NCBI RefSeq assembly: GCF_036245475.1
Contig: NZ_BTPM01000002.1
Location: 1,240,001 to 1,304,000, forward strand
Direction: 5' to 3'
DNA: 64,000 nt
DNA from: Vibrio sp. 10N
GTDB taxonomy: Bacteria > Pseudomonadota > Gammaproteobacteria > Enterobacterales > Vibrionaceae
The notes beneath the pieces were generated by a model, which was not told where the DNA came from, did not search any database, and worked only from the letters and a program-made list of their open reading frames with translations. This document shows, one piece after another, positions 1 through 8,089 of the stretch; positions within the stretch are counted from its first letter, which is position 1; every line of letters starts with the position of its first letter. Both the position numbers and the translations under genes were made by a program.

Positions 1-96
1 TACCGTCTCTCCCGTTGCTGGGTTGGTTACTTCAACAGCGTCATCCGCTGCTGTCACCATAAACGCCAATAGGCTTTTGTTGTCAATTTGCTGCAT
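1..96 (-). CDS. Aldehyde dehydrogenase family protein, N-terminal fragment (probable succinate-semialdehyde dehydrogenase)
   Basis: Only the first 32 codons lie in the window; the rest is beyond position 1. The ATG at 96 is preceded by AAAAGGATTCACC, a good ribosome binding site. The visible residues include the motif VTNPATGE, which is typical of the N-terminal segment of NAD(P)-dependent aldehyde dehydrogenases. The gene is the last visible member of the leftward puu-agu operon, 75 bp after aguA. The pathway upstream ends at GABA, so a succinate-semialdehyde dehydrogenase (GabD-like) would fit. That assignment is inference from context; the family call from so short a fragment is moderate. 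It is distinct from the puuC-like dehydrogenase at 3540-5024. Confidence 0.6.
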   Translation of the reverse strand, partial: MQQIDNKSLLAFMVTAADDAVEVTNPATGETV

Positions 97-171
97 GGTG
101 AATCCTTTTATTTCAATGGCTCAGCAATATGCTGAGCAGCCAAATTAGTGTTTCAATTAGCACGCAGAGCC

Positions 172-1254
172 TTAGGCTGGGATCTGCTGTGTAATACAGT
201 GTATGTTGCCACCGCCAAGTAGCACTTCACGTGTCGGTATACCGACGATGTCATAATCGGGTAGCGCCTGGACTAAAATCTCAACCGCAATGTTATCAAA
301 CTCACTATCAAGCAAAGGCAGAAAGATATGCCCATTGACCATCAGAAAGTTGGCGTAAGAAGCGCTTAAACGCTCTCCCGCTTGTCGGTTCATACTGTCG
401 CTGGTTTCTACTCCTGACGCTTCTTCATCCGAATAGAACAATGGGCCGGGCAACGGCACTTTGATAACCTCAATGGTACGCCCTTTTGCATCCGTTTGTG
501 CCTTCAGTGCTGACAATGCCTCTCGTGATAAAGCATATTGAGGATCAAACGGATCGTCGGTCCAACTCAACACCACTTTAGCCGGAGCAACCACATGAAT
601 GAGGTTATCGACGTGACCATCGGTCTCATCGTTAAACAGCCCCTTTGGTAACCATACGACTTTCTCGATACCAAGGTACTCACTCAGTTGGGCTTCTATC
701 TCAGCCTTGGACAGTGATGGATTGCGTCCTGGGCTAAGTAAGCATTCTTCTGTGGTATACAGTGTACCTTCACCATCAGTATGAATAGCGCCGCCTTCAA
801 GGACAAAAGGTGCACGGTAGTGATCCAGGCCCATCACATCACACACGGCCGCCGCAACTTTGTCGTCGTCACTCCAATCTTCATAAAGCCCGTTGTACTC
901 ACCACCCCAAGCATTGAACTGCCAGCTTACTCCGCGCCTGTCGCCATTGGCGTTCACAACAACGGTAGGGCCAATATCACGCATCCAAGAGTCATTGAAT
1001 GCCATTTCTACAAGCTTTACCGAGCGGTTAAGCATGCTGCGAGCTGTCTCATATTGAGCGCTACTCACAGCTACAGAGACAGGCACCACGTCGGAAATTG
1101 CATTGGCAACTTTAGCGAACGTTTGCTGGGCTGGTTTTGCTTTGTCGCGCCAGTTGTCACGGCGCTCCGGCCATGCCAGCCAAACTTCTCTTACAGGCTC
1201 AAATTCTGCCGGAAAATAGAAACCATCCTGTTTTGGTGTCGTGGTGAGTTTCAT
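172..1254 (-). CDS. aguA: Agmatine deiminase
   Basis: A 360-residue protein of the guanidine-modifying (PPAD) superfamily. It hydrolyses agmatine to N-carbamoylputrescine and ammonia in the cytoplasm. Visible signatures are WLAWPERRDNWR near the N-terminus, the WMRDIGP segment, ETDGHVDN with the catalytic His region, and the C-terminal GGGNIHCITQQ carrying the nucleophilic cysteine at about residue 353. Length matches bacterial AguA (about 365-370). The start at 1254 has GAGGTGACCG directly upstream. It lies 11 bp downstream of aguB, which acts on its product, so the two form a consecutive metabolic pair inside the putrescine operon. Assignment is firm. Confidence 0.96.
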   Translation of the reverse strand: MKLTTTPKQDGFYFPAEFEPVREVWLAWPERRDNWRDKAKPAQQTFAKVANAISDVVPVSVAVSSAQYETARSMLNRSVKLVEMAFNDSWMRDIGPTVVVNANGDRRGVSWQFNAWGGEYNGLYEDWSDDDKVAAAVCDVMGLDHYRAPFVLEGGAIHTDGEGTLYTTEECLLSPGRNPSLSKAEIEAQLSEYLGIEKVVWLPKGLFNDETDGHVDNLIHVVAPAKVVLSWTDDPFDPQYALSREALSALKAQTDAKGRTIEVIKVPLPGPLFYSDEEASGVETSDSMNRQAGERLSASYANFLMVNGHIFLPLLDSEFDNIAVEILVQALPDYDIVGIPTREVLLGGGNIHCITQQIPA

Positions 1255-1265
1255 CGGTCACCTCA

Positions 1266-2132
1266 TTACTTCGCTAGGCTAAGAATATCTTGGTACAGAT
1301 CTGGGCGGCGATCACGGAATAGACCCCAAGCGTGACGTGCTTTTGCTGTCTCTTTAAGATCAATCTCCGCGTAGATGATTGCTTCGCCTTCACGAGGTGC
1401 TTCAGCAAGTTTGCCACCAGTGTGATCAGTGATGAACGATGAGCCATAGAAGGTTGTTTTGATACCGTCATCATCTTCAATTCCAACACGGTTTGAGGCA
1501 ACAACTGGCACCAAGTTAGCCGCTGAATGACCTTGCATCGTACGCTGCCAGTGGTCACGCGAGTCAAGTGACAGATCTTGTGGCTCAGAACCAATTGCTG
1601 TTGGGTAGAAGATCGCTTCCGCACCGCTAAGTACTAGGCTGCGAGCAAGCTCTGGGAACCATTGATCCCAACAAATACCCGCACCGAAAGTACCAAACTG
1701 GGTTTTCCACACTTTAAAACCGGTGTCGCCAGGGCTGAAGTAGTACTTCTCGCTGTAACCTGGGCCATCAGGAATGTGTGACTTACGATAGTTTTCCAAT
1801 ACGGTACCATCGGCATCGATCATCACTAGGGAGTTGAAGAAGGTGTTGCCCGCTTTTTCGAAGTAGCTGACTGGAATTACCACGTTCAGCTCTTTAGCTA
1901 GAGCACTCAGCTCTTTAATTAGACGACAGTTTTCCGTTTCTTCCGCTAACTCAAAGTATTTTGATTCTTGTTTTTTGCAGAAATAAGGGGCAGCCATGAG
2001 CTCCTGAGGCACAATAACATTTGCACCATTCGCTGCTGCTTCGCGTATCGCGCCTTTAATCTTTTCTAGGTTTGCGTCTAGGTCCCAAGTTTTGGTCAAC
2101 TGAAGGGCAGCAAATTTAACTACTTTACTCAT
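1266..2132 (-). CDS. aguB: N-carbamoylputrescine amidase
   Basis: A 288-residue nitrilase-superfamily enzyme that hydrolyses N-carbamoylputrescine to putrescine, CO2 and ammonia. The Glu-Lys-Cys triad is visible as E44 in VPQELMAAPYF, K117 in YRKSHIPDG and C154 in GAGICWDQWFPE. The ATG at 2132 is preceded by AAAGGAAGATCCT. It sits 98 bp downstream of puuB and 11 bp upstream of aguA. The 98-bp gap holds a hairpin without a U-run (see 2172-2193), so the agu pair is probably cotranscribed with puu but could be separately modulated. Family and substrate are supported by the sequence and the aguA neighbour. Confidence 0.95.
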   Translation of the reverse strand: MSKVVKFAALQLTKTWDLDANLEKIKGAIREAAANGANVIVPQELMAAPYFCKKQESKYFELAEETENCRLIKELSALAKELNVVIPVSYFEKAGNTFFNSLVMIDADGTVLENYRKSHIPDGPGYSEKYYFSPGDTGFKVWKTQFGTFGAGICWDQWFPELARSLVLSGAEAIFYPTAIGSEPQDLSLDSRDHWQRTMQGHSAANLVPVVASNRVGIEDDDGIKTTFYGSSFITDHTGGKLAEAPREGEAIIYAEIDLKETAKARHAWGLFRDRRPDLYQDILSLAK

Positions 2133-2171
2133 AGGATCTTCCTTTATCTCTTCTCATCTAAGGGCCGACTG

Positions 2172-2193
2172 AGTGCCTGTCATAGCAGGCACT
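2172..2193 (-). other. Intercistronic hairpin between puuB and aguB
   Basis: Perfect 8-bp arms AGTGCCTG and CAGGCACT surround a 6-nt loop. In the direction of the operon (minus strand) no T-run follows, so it is not a standard intrinsic terminator for puuB; on the plus strand it is followed by TTCTTTTT. It may be an RNA-processing or stability element that sets agu expression relative to puu. That role is inference. Confidence 0.45.
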
Positions 2194-2230
2194 TCTTTTT
2201 GTCTAGGGGGTTCTCTGTTTCTTTCAGGGG

Positions 2231-3508
2231 TTAGATTGCCAGTTTGTCACGCAAGTTGTAGTACGTCGCACCCATTGCCGTAAACGGAATCGCGAAGTGG
2301 CGACCGCCTGGGAACGTGACGTGAGTAAGGTCGGCAAATGCGTCAAAGCGCTCTGCATGACCAGATAGTGCTTCAGCGAGCAACTTGCCTGCTAGGTGCG
2401 TACAAGTCACACCATGGCCGCTGTAACCTTGCAGGTAGTAGATGTTGTCGGCAAAAGAGCCAAACTGTGGCATACGTGAATAGGTCAATAGGAAGTTGCC
2501 TGTCCACTTATAATCGATACCGATACCTTTTAGCTGTGGGAAGATTTTCTCCATCTTAGGTCGAATCAACGCTTCGATGTTCTCTGGATCACGTGCGCCA
2601 TACACTACGCCACCACCAAACAACAGTCGCTTGTCTGCACTTAGGCGGAAGTAATCCAGTAGGTAGTTACAATCTTCAACACAGTAGTCTGAAGGCAAAA
2701 TGTCTTTCAACATCGCTTCTGATAGCGGCTCTGTCGCCACAACCTGTGTGCCACACGGGATCGCTTTATTACTGATGTTTGGTGCCAAGCCACCCAAGTA
2801 AGCATTACCCGCTAGTACAATGTACTTCGCTTTAACGCTGCCCTTTTCGGTATGGGCCACTGGGTTCGCGCCTTTCTCTATGCGAGTTACGCCAGATTGC
2901 TCAAAGATACGGCCACCTAGAGCTGTGATCGCTGCTGCTTCTCCTAGCGCCAGTTTTAGTGGGTGGATGTGACCACCGCTCATGTCTAGTAGCGCGCCTT
3001 TGTAAGCCTTTGTGCCCACTGCCGCTTCGACTTCATTCGCATCCATTAGGCTTAGCTTGTCATTGCCATAGCGTTCCCAATGCTTTTTGTGCTCTTCAAG
3101 GCCTTTCATTTGCTTGTTGTTCAGCGCCGTGAACATACCGCCCTGCTTGAAATCACAATCGATATTGTGTTTGTCGATCAGGCCGCGAATGATGTCGCCA
3201 CCTTCAAAAATCATGTCGCACAGTGCTTTTGCCTGCTTCGCACCATAGCGGCTTTCAATCACATCTACATCACGGCTATAGCTGTTTACAATCTGACCGC
3301 CATTGCGGCCTGTTGCACCAAAGCCTACTTTCGCATTTTCAAGTACAACGACTTTGAAGCCTTTTTCAGACAAGTGAAGTGCTGACGATAAGCCCGAGAA
3401 ACCTGCTCCAACGACGCAAACATCACATTCAATATTGTCTTGTAGTTGTGGGTACTCACTTACATTAGGGATCGAGTGAGCGTAGTATGAATCTGTATGT
3501 TTATTCAT
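2231..3508 (-). CDS. puuB: Gamma-glutamylputrescine oxidase
   Basis: An FAD-dependent oxidoreductase of the DAO family, 425 residues, the same size as E. coli PuuB (426). It oxidises gamma-glutamylputrescine to gamma-glutamyl-gamma-aminobutyraldehyde with release of ammonia and hydrogen peroxide. The dinucleotide-binding motif GAGFSG is at residues 34-39, followed by ATGRNGGQ, which is typical of this subfamily. An open frame continues upstream to 3622 into puuC, but the ATG at 3508 has AAGGAATAGAACT before it and gives the family length, so I chose it. It starts 31 bp after puuC ends. Peroxide production here may matter to the katG neighbour, but that link is speculative. Confidence 0.92.
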   Translation of the reverse strand: MNKHTDSYYAHSIPNVSEYPQLQDNIECDVCVVGAGFSGLSSALHLSEKGFKVVVLENAKVGFGATGRNGGQIVNSYSRDVDVIESRYGAKQAKALCDMIFEGGDIIRGLIDKHNIDCDFKQGGMFTALNNKQMKGLEEHKKHWERYGNDKLSLMDANEVEAAVGTKAYKGALLDMSGGHIHPLKLALGEAAAITALGGRIFEQSGVTRIEKGANPVAHTEKGSVKAKYIVLAGNAYLGGLAPNISNKAIPCGTQVVATEPLSEAMLKDILPSDYCVEDCNYLLDYFRLSADKRLLFGGGVVYGARDPENIEALIRPKMEKIFPQLKGIGIDYKWTGNFLLTYSRMPQFGSFADNIYYLQGYSGHGVTCTHLAGKLLAEALSGHAERFDAFADLTHVTFPGGRHFAIPFTAMGATYYNLRDKLAI

Positions 3509-3539
3509 AGTTCTATTCCTTGTTGTTACAGCTTCGGGC

Positions 3540-5024
3540 TTAAGGTTGGAGACGAATCCACGTCGTTTTGGTTTCGGTAAACTTCTCAATGGCATGGATG
3601 GATTTATCGCGTCCATTACCACTCATTTTGAAGCCACCAAATGGGACGGTCATATCGCCCTCGTTGTAGTTATTCACCCACACAGATCCCGCCTCTAATT
3701 GCTTAGCGACTCGGTGTACGCGATTAATGTTGTCACTCCATAGCGCAGCGCCTAACCCGTATTGAGAGTCGTTGGCGATGGCAATGGCCTCTTGTTCTGT
3801 CTTAAATGGAATGACGCAAAGAACAGGACCGAATATTTCTTCTTGAGCAACGCGCATGCTGTTATCAACATTGTCTAAGATCACAGGCTCAACAAACGCA
3901 CCTTGTCCAGCGACGTCACCGCCACAGCGCACAACTGCACCCGCCTCTTGACCTAGCTTCACGTAATCCAACACCTTAGCCTTGTGCTCTCGGTCGATGA
4001 GCGCGCCCATTGAAGAGGTAGGATCCATCGGATCTTTTGGCATAAAGCGCTGTGCTGCGCTAATCACTTTGTCGATGAAGGTATCTTTAATGCTCTCGTG
4101 CACCAGCAGACGTGTCGCGGCGACGCACACTTCACCCTGGTTGTAGAAGCAACCAGCGGCTGTTTCTGCGGCTGCGCGATCTAGATCGGCGTAGTCTTCA
4201 AATACAATATTGGCATTTTTGCCACCCGCTTCTGCCCATACACGTTTGAGGTTCGTTTCACCCGATGCGACCATAAGCTGGCCTGCTACACGGGTTGAAC
4301 CTGTAAACGCGATACAGTCGACGCCTTCGTGGCGTGCTAACGCTTCACCAGCTTCATGACCAAAGCCTGTGATCACTTGAAAGACACCCGCAGGGATCCC
4401 CGCTTCATTAGCAAGTTTGCCAAGGAAGATAGCGGTCAACGATGATTTTTCAGAAGGTTTTAGAATAACGCTATTACCCGCCGCTAATGCCGGGCCAAGT
4501 TTCCAGCAACCGATCCACAATGGAAAGTTCCAAGGAACCACGGCTGCAACCACACCAATCGCTTGGTGAGAAACAAATGCATGCACCTCTTTTTCCGTTG
4601 GAGCAACTTCGCCATACACTTTGTCGATAGCTTCGGCATACCAACGAATAGACTTAGCCGCACCAGGAATGTCCGTGGACACACTGTGTGCGATAGGTTT
4701 GCCCGTATCGAGCGTTTCAAGCAATGCTAGCGCTTCAACGTTTTCATCAATTAGGTCGGCAAACTTTGTCAGTACCGACTTTCTGTGAGCAGGAGAACTC
4801 TGGCTCCATTCGCCCTTAGTAAAAGCTCTTTTGGCGTATTCAACGGCAAGATCGACGTCGGCAGATTTACAGCGCGCGATGTTCGCGATGATCTCATCTG
4901 TGGCCGGGTTGACCACTTCAAGTGTCGTCTCATCCACAGCGGCTGTGTATTCGCCGTTAAGAAAGGCGCGCTGTTCGATCACTTGCGCCTCTCGTTGTTC
5001 AATCCATTGTTGTTGCGTTTTCAT
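3540..5024 (-). CDS. puuC: Gamma-glutamyl-gamma-aminobutyraldehyde dehydrogenase
   Basis: A 494-residue aldehyde dehydrogenase (E. coli PuuC is 495). It oxidises gamma-glutamyl-gamma-aminobutyraldehyde to gamma-glutamyl-GABA with NAD(P)+. Visible family motifs are VVNPATDEII, VVPWNFPLWIG, FTGSTRVAGQL for cofactor binding, AEAGGKNANIV carrying the general-base Glu, and NQGEVCVAATR carrying the catalytic Cys near residue 300. The start at 5024 has AAGGAGAGCGT upstream. It is 26 bp downstream of puuR in the same operon. The specific substrate is inferred from neighbours puuA, puuB, puuD and puuR, since PuuC-type enzymes can accept several aminoaldehydes. Confidence 0.92.
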   Translation of the reverse strand: MKTQQQWIEQREAQVIEQRAFLNGEYTAAVDETTLEVVNPATDEIIANIARCKSADVDLAVEYAKRAFTKGEWSQSSPAHRKSVLTKFADLIDENVEALALLETLDTGKPIAHSVSTDIPGAAKSIRWYAEAIDKVYGEVAPTEKEVHAFVSHQAIGVVAAVVPWNFPLWIGCWKLGPALAAGNSVILKPSEKSSLTAIFLGKLANEAGIPAGVFQVITGFGHEAGEALARHEGVDCIAFTGSTRVAGQLMVASGETNLKRVWAEAGGKNANIVFEDYADLDRAAAETAAGCFYNQGEVCVAATRLLVHESIKDTFIDKVISAAQRFMPKDPMDPTSSMGALIDREHKAKVLDYVKLGQEAGAVVRCGGDVAGQGAFVEPVILDNVDNSMRVAQEEIFGPVLCVIPFKTEQEAIAIANDSQYGLGAALWSDNINRVHRVAKQLEAGSVWVNNYNEGDMTVPFGGFKMSGNGRDKSIHAIEKFTETKTTWIRLQP

Positions 5025-5050
5025 ACGCTCTCCTTGGTTACCTCAAGGCG

Positions 5051-5608
5051 CTAGAATGCTTTTGGTGTGTGAGCACTTATCATTCTGCAAGCCTTATCGG
5101 AGTAATTAGTAAATTTATGTGGGATAGTCGTGTCGATAACATAGGATTCACCTTCCTTAATCAGATAAGTTTCACCGTTGTAGTCTAGTTCAACTTCACC
5201 GCTCAACACGGTGCCGACTTCCTCTCCTTCATGCTTAATGTTGGAAGCTCCAGTGGTGCTATTTGGAGCGTATTCCTCTATCAAAAATCCAATTTCTTGT
5301 TGGTTACTGCCGTTGCTAACAAGTTTCATTGAGACCATTTCACTGCCGATTTCAATCAACTCATCTGGCTTAACCACTACCTTTATTTCTTTGTTTTCTT
5401 GTTGCTCAAGAGTGAAAAACTCCGAAAGCGACAAAGAAAAAACGTTCACTATTTTTTGCAAAGAACTCACCGAAGGGCTCACTTTGGCATTTTCTATCGA
5501 AGAGATAGCACTATGTGTAATGCCTGCTCGCTCAGCCAGTTCTCGCTGTGAAAGTCCACGCTCTTTTCTCAGTTGAGCGATATTTTTACCAATCTGGTGG
5601 TTATCCAT
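5051..5608 (-). CDS. puuR: HTH-type regulator of the putrescine genes, PuuR-like
   Basis: A 185-residue protein, exactly the length of E. coli PuuR. The N-terminal XRE-type helix-turn-helix (about residues 5-60) contains IAQLRKERGLSQREL and AISSIENAKVSPS. The C-terminal half is a cupin sensor domain with EEVGTVLSGEVEL and TIPHKFTNYS. PuuR in E. coli represses the puu genes and is released by putrescine. The ATG at 5608 with upstream GAGGC was chosen; the frame is open to 5719 but that would overlap puuD. It lies 16 bp after puuD and 26 bp before puuC, so it is likely autoregulated. The probable target is the divergent region at 6372-6726. Confidence 0.92.
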   Translation of the reverse strand: MDNHQIGKNIAQLRKERGLSQRELAERAGITHSAISSIENAKVSPSVSSLQKIVNVFSLSLSEFFTLEQQENKEIKVVVKPDELIEIGSEMVSMKLVSNGSNQQEIGFLIEEYAPNSTTGASNIKHEGEEVGTVLSGEVELDYNGETYLIKEGESYVIDTTIPHKFTNYSDKACRMISAHTPKAF

Positions 5609-5624
5609 ACATTCAGCCTCTAAA

Positions 5625-6371
5625 TTATTGAGAAGCTGACATAATAAATTCTTTAAACAAAATTTGTGAGAAATGATTTTGTTTTGCTTCCCATTCTGGG
5701 TGCCACTGCACGCCAACAAAATATTTCTGACCCGGCAAACTAAATGCCTCTATGAGACCATCAGGGGCTTTCGCTTCAACTCTTAGTGTCGAACCGAGCT
5801 GTTTTACTCCCTGATTATGCAGAGTGTTTACTTGGAACTGACTGGTATCTTCCCATTGGGCATTGACCAACCACTCTTTAAAGACCCCCTCACCTTCGAC
5901 TAATACCGGATGCGCAGGTGCGTATTTCTCACCAAAGTCTTTTGACTCATTTTCACGGTGATCGTCATATCCAGATTCGTGTACCGCCGGATCTAAGCTG
6001 CCGCCAAGTGCCACATTCATTTCTTGAAAGCCGCGACAGATACCCAAGCAAGGGATATTCATATCAATGGCACGACGGATCAGTTGAATCGACAGCTCAT
6101 CACGCGCTTCATCTTTCTTCTTCTCTTCATGGTTACCGTTGTAACGGTGGGGAGCGACATTCGAGTGGCTACCCGGAAACAACAGCCCATCACATACCGC
6201 TAACACGCGGTCTAGCTCATCAGTCTCGATTGCTGAAGGCAGAATGATTGGCGTTCCACCAAAGTCTTTTACTGCTTGTAGGTAAAACTCATTCAATGCC
6301 TGTATTTGATAGCCAGCGAGCTCTTTCTTACAGCTTACGAGTCCTATGATGGGTTTTCTTATCTCAGACAT
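5625..6371 (-). CDS. puuD: Gamma-glutamyl-gamma-aminobutyrate hydrolase
   Basis: A 248-residue class I glutamine amidotransferase-like hydrolase (peptidase C26). It cleaves gamma-glutamyl-GABA to GABA and glutamate. Visible landmarks are PGSHSNVAPHRY, the nucleophile elbow GICRGFQEMN with Cys112, and GVQWHPEWE with the catalytic His-Glu. The frame extends to a TTG at 6401, but the ATG at 6371 gives the family length. It is the first gene of the leftward operon and faces puuA across the regulatory region. The gamma-glutamyl pathway steps puuA, puuB, puuC and puuD are all present in this cluster. Confidence 0.92.
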   Translation of the reverse strand: MSEIRKPIIGLVSCKKELAGYQIQALNEFYLQAVKDFGGTPIILPSAIETDELDRVLAVCDGLLFPGSHSNVAPHRYNGNHEEKKKDEARDELSIQLIRRAIDMNIPCLGICRGFQEMNVALGGSLDPAVHESGYDDHRENESKDFGEKYAPAHPVLVEGEGVFKEWLVNAQWEDTSQFQVNTLHNQGVKQLGSTLRVEAKAPDGLIEAFSLPGQKYFVGVQWHPEWEAKQNHFSQILFKEFIMSASQ

Positions 6372-6726
6372 TGTCACACTCACGTTCGATTTATTTAACA
6401 AAAACCGTACAACCCACGTACATAATTATCAACAGCGGTGTTAAAAATAGATTCCAAAGCGTGACTTTGATCTCTATTTTGGTCAAAAAAAGCACTTATT
6501 TCGCTCGAAATATTGAGCAAAAGGCGATCAACTGTTACAAATTAGTTAACGTTTAACGCGGTTGATATAATTACCAAATTAAACAAAAACCAATAAAAAC
6601 AATAAAAACAATAATTTAAATTAATAGTTCAGCCAAAAACCCTTTTAGTACTATGGTTATTGTGTTCTTTTTGTTAAACACCATCACAACAACCACTGTC
6701 TGACCGGGTAACTAGGAGTAGTAAAG
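6372..6726. promoter_or_regulatory. Divergent puuD/puuA regulatory region
   Basis: A 355-bp, strongly AT-rich spacer separates the two divergent polyamine operons and carries no convincing gene. It must hold promoters for both directions. A TATAAT hexamer lies at 6566-6571 (plus strand) but has no good -35 partner. The puuA side ends with TAGGAGTAGTAAAG before the ATG. PuuR operators are expected here, but I could not align a confident operator by eye. Confidence 0.6.
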
Positions 6727-8073
6727 ATGGATACCTATTTACAGGAAGTTAAAAATTTTCGACAAAACTGGCCAGAGATTAAGTACGTGGACGTTATATT
6801 TACTGATCTCAACGCGACACCTCGTGGCAAGCGTATTCCAGTAGACTCGTTGGAGAAACTCGCTAAAGGCGTTGCGCTCCCCCTATCTACTATTACTCTC
6901 GATACTAAAGGTGCAGTGGTTGAGTCAGCAGGTCTTGGTGAAGATCTTGGAGAACCAGATAACCTTTGTTTCCCGGTTTCAGGCACTTTATTGCCGACAG
7001 CGAAAGATGGCACTGGTCAGGTCTTGCTCTCTATGATGGAAGACGACGGAAAAACCCCGCATCGTTTGTTCATTCGGAACATTGTTGAGCGCATGGTAGA
7101 AACACTGCATGCGAAAAACTGTTTTCCAGTCGTGGCATTAGAACTTGAGTTCTACCTCATCGATAAAGTTCGTGGTGAAAATGGTGAACTTCAAACAGCC
7201 ATCAACCCGACGAAGAACAAAAGAGAGCGTGATACTGAAGTCTATGACGTTGATGGCCTTGACGACTATGCCGATTTCCTTGCTGAACTGAATGCCGCAG
7301 CAGCCGACCAAGGGTTAAATACCGCCGGTGCACTGGCCGAATCTGCACCAGGTCAATTCGAAATCAACTTCAACCACTCCCAAGATGTGCTTCGTGTCTG
7401 TGACGAAATTGTCTTCTCTAAGCGCCTTATCAAGCAAATTGCCCACAAGCACGGTTTTGATGCCACCTTTATGGCGAAGCCTTTCCTAGAAGAAGCGGGC
7501 AACGGTCAACACATGCACATTAGCCTGGTTAATGACCAAGGCGACAACCTGTTTACTAATAAAGAGGATGACTCAGCGAGCCCATTGTTCTACCAAACAA
7601 TGACCGCGATGCTATCCCAAATTTCGGACGCAATGGCTCTGCTTTGCCCTAACGTGAACTCTTACCGCCGATTTGTACCAGGTGCTTATGTACCAACACG
7701 TGCAGATTGGGGGGAGAATCACCGTGGCGTTGCACTCCGCGTACCGATCAGTGACGGTAAAAACCGTCGCATTGAACACCGCATCGCTGGTGCGGATGTC
7801 AACCCTTACATTCTCGCTGCCGTAGTACTTTCCGCCGTATTAGCGAGTGATAACTATACCCAAGAACAGTGTCCACCCGCCCTAAGTGATAACGCAGTTG
7901 ACCTGCCAACCCGCATGTCAGATGCCCTAACTCAGCTTGATAGCAGTGAGTTAGGTACTTATCTCTCTCAGGACTTTATTGATATGTATCTCGCTTGTAA
8001 ACGTAGTGAACTGGCCGACTTTGAGCGCATTATTACCCCGCTAGAAATCGACTGGATGCTTCACTCGGCATAG
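6727..8073 (+). CDS. puuA: Gamma-glutamylputrescine synthetase
   Basis: A 448-residue glutamine synthetase-family ligase that joins glutamate to putrescine using ATP, the first step of the Puu pathway. Catalytic-domain signatures are visible: LELEFYLID, ESAPGQFEINFNHS, AGNGQHMHISL for the metal and glutamate site, NSYRRFVPG and NRRIEHRIAGADVNPY. It is slightly shorter than E. coli PuuA (472). The start at 6727 follows TAGGAGTAGTAAAG. It is the first gene of the rightward operon and is followed after 16 bp by a NhaC-type transporter. Family membership is certain; the putrescine substrate follows from puuB, puuC, puuD and puuR next door. Confidence 0.93.
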   Translation: MDTYLQEVKNFRQNWPEIKYVDVIFTDLNATPRGKRIPVDSLEKLAKGVALPLSTITLDTKGAVVESAGLGEDLGEPDNLCFPVSGTLLPTAKDGTGQVLLSMMEDDGKTPHRLFIRNIVERMVETLHAKNCFPVVALELEFYLIDKVRGENGELQTAINPTKNKRERDTEVYDVDGLDDYADFLAELNAAAADQGLNTAGALAESAPGQFEINFNHSQDVLRVCDEIVFSKRLIKQIAHKHGFDATFMAKPFLEEAGNGQHMHISLVNDQGDNLFTNKEDDSASPLFYQTMTAMLSQISDAMALLCPNVNSYRRFVPGAYVPTRADWGENHRGVALRVPISDGKNRRIEHRIAGADVNPYILAAVVLSAVLASDNYTQEQCPPALSDNAVDLPTRMSDALTQLDSSELGTYLSQDFIDMYLACKRSELADFERIITPLEIDWMLHSA

Positions 8074-8089
8074 CCAAAGGAAGGAAATT

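Noticed and set aside
781..1335. Open frame of 184 codons opposite aguA/aguB
   Set aside because: It is antisense to two certain genes, has no family resemblance and no ribosome binding site.
3509..3622. N-terminal extension of puuB back to 3622
   Set aside because: It overlaps puuC, shows no family similarity, and the ATG at 3508 has a good ribosome binding site and gives the family length.
6519..6531. GCAAAAGGCGATC word shared with position 29251
   Set aside because: Two copies of a 13-base word in 64 kb, in unrelated settings and without symmetry, are weak evidence for a shared operator.
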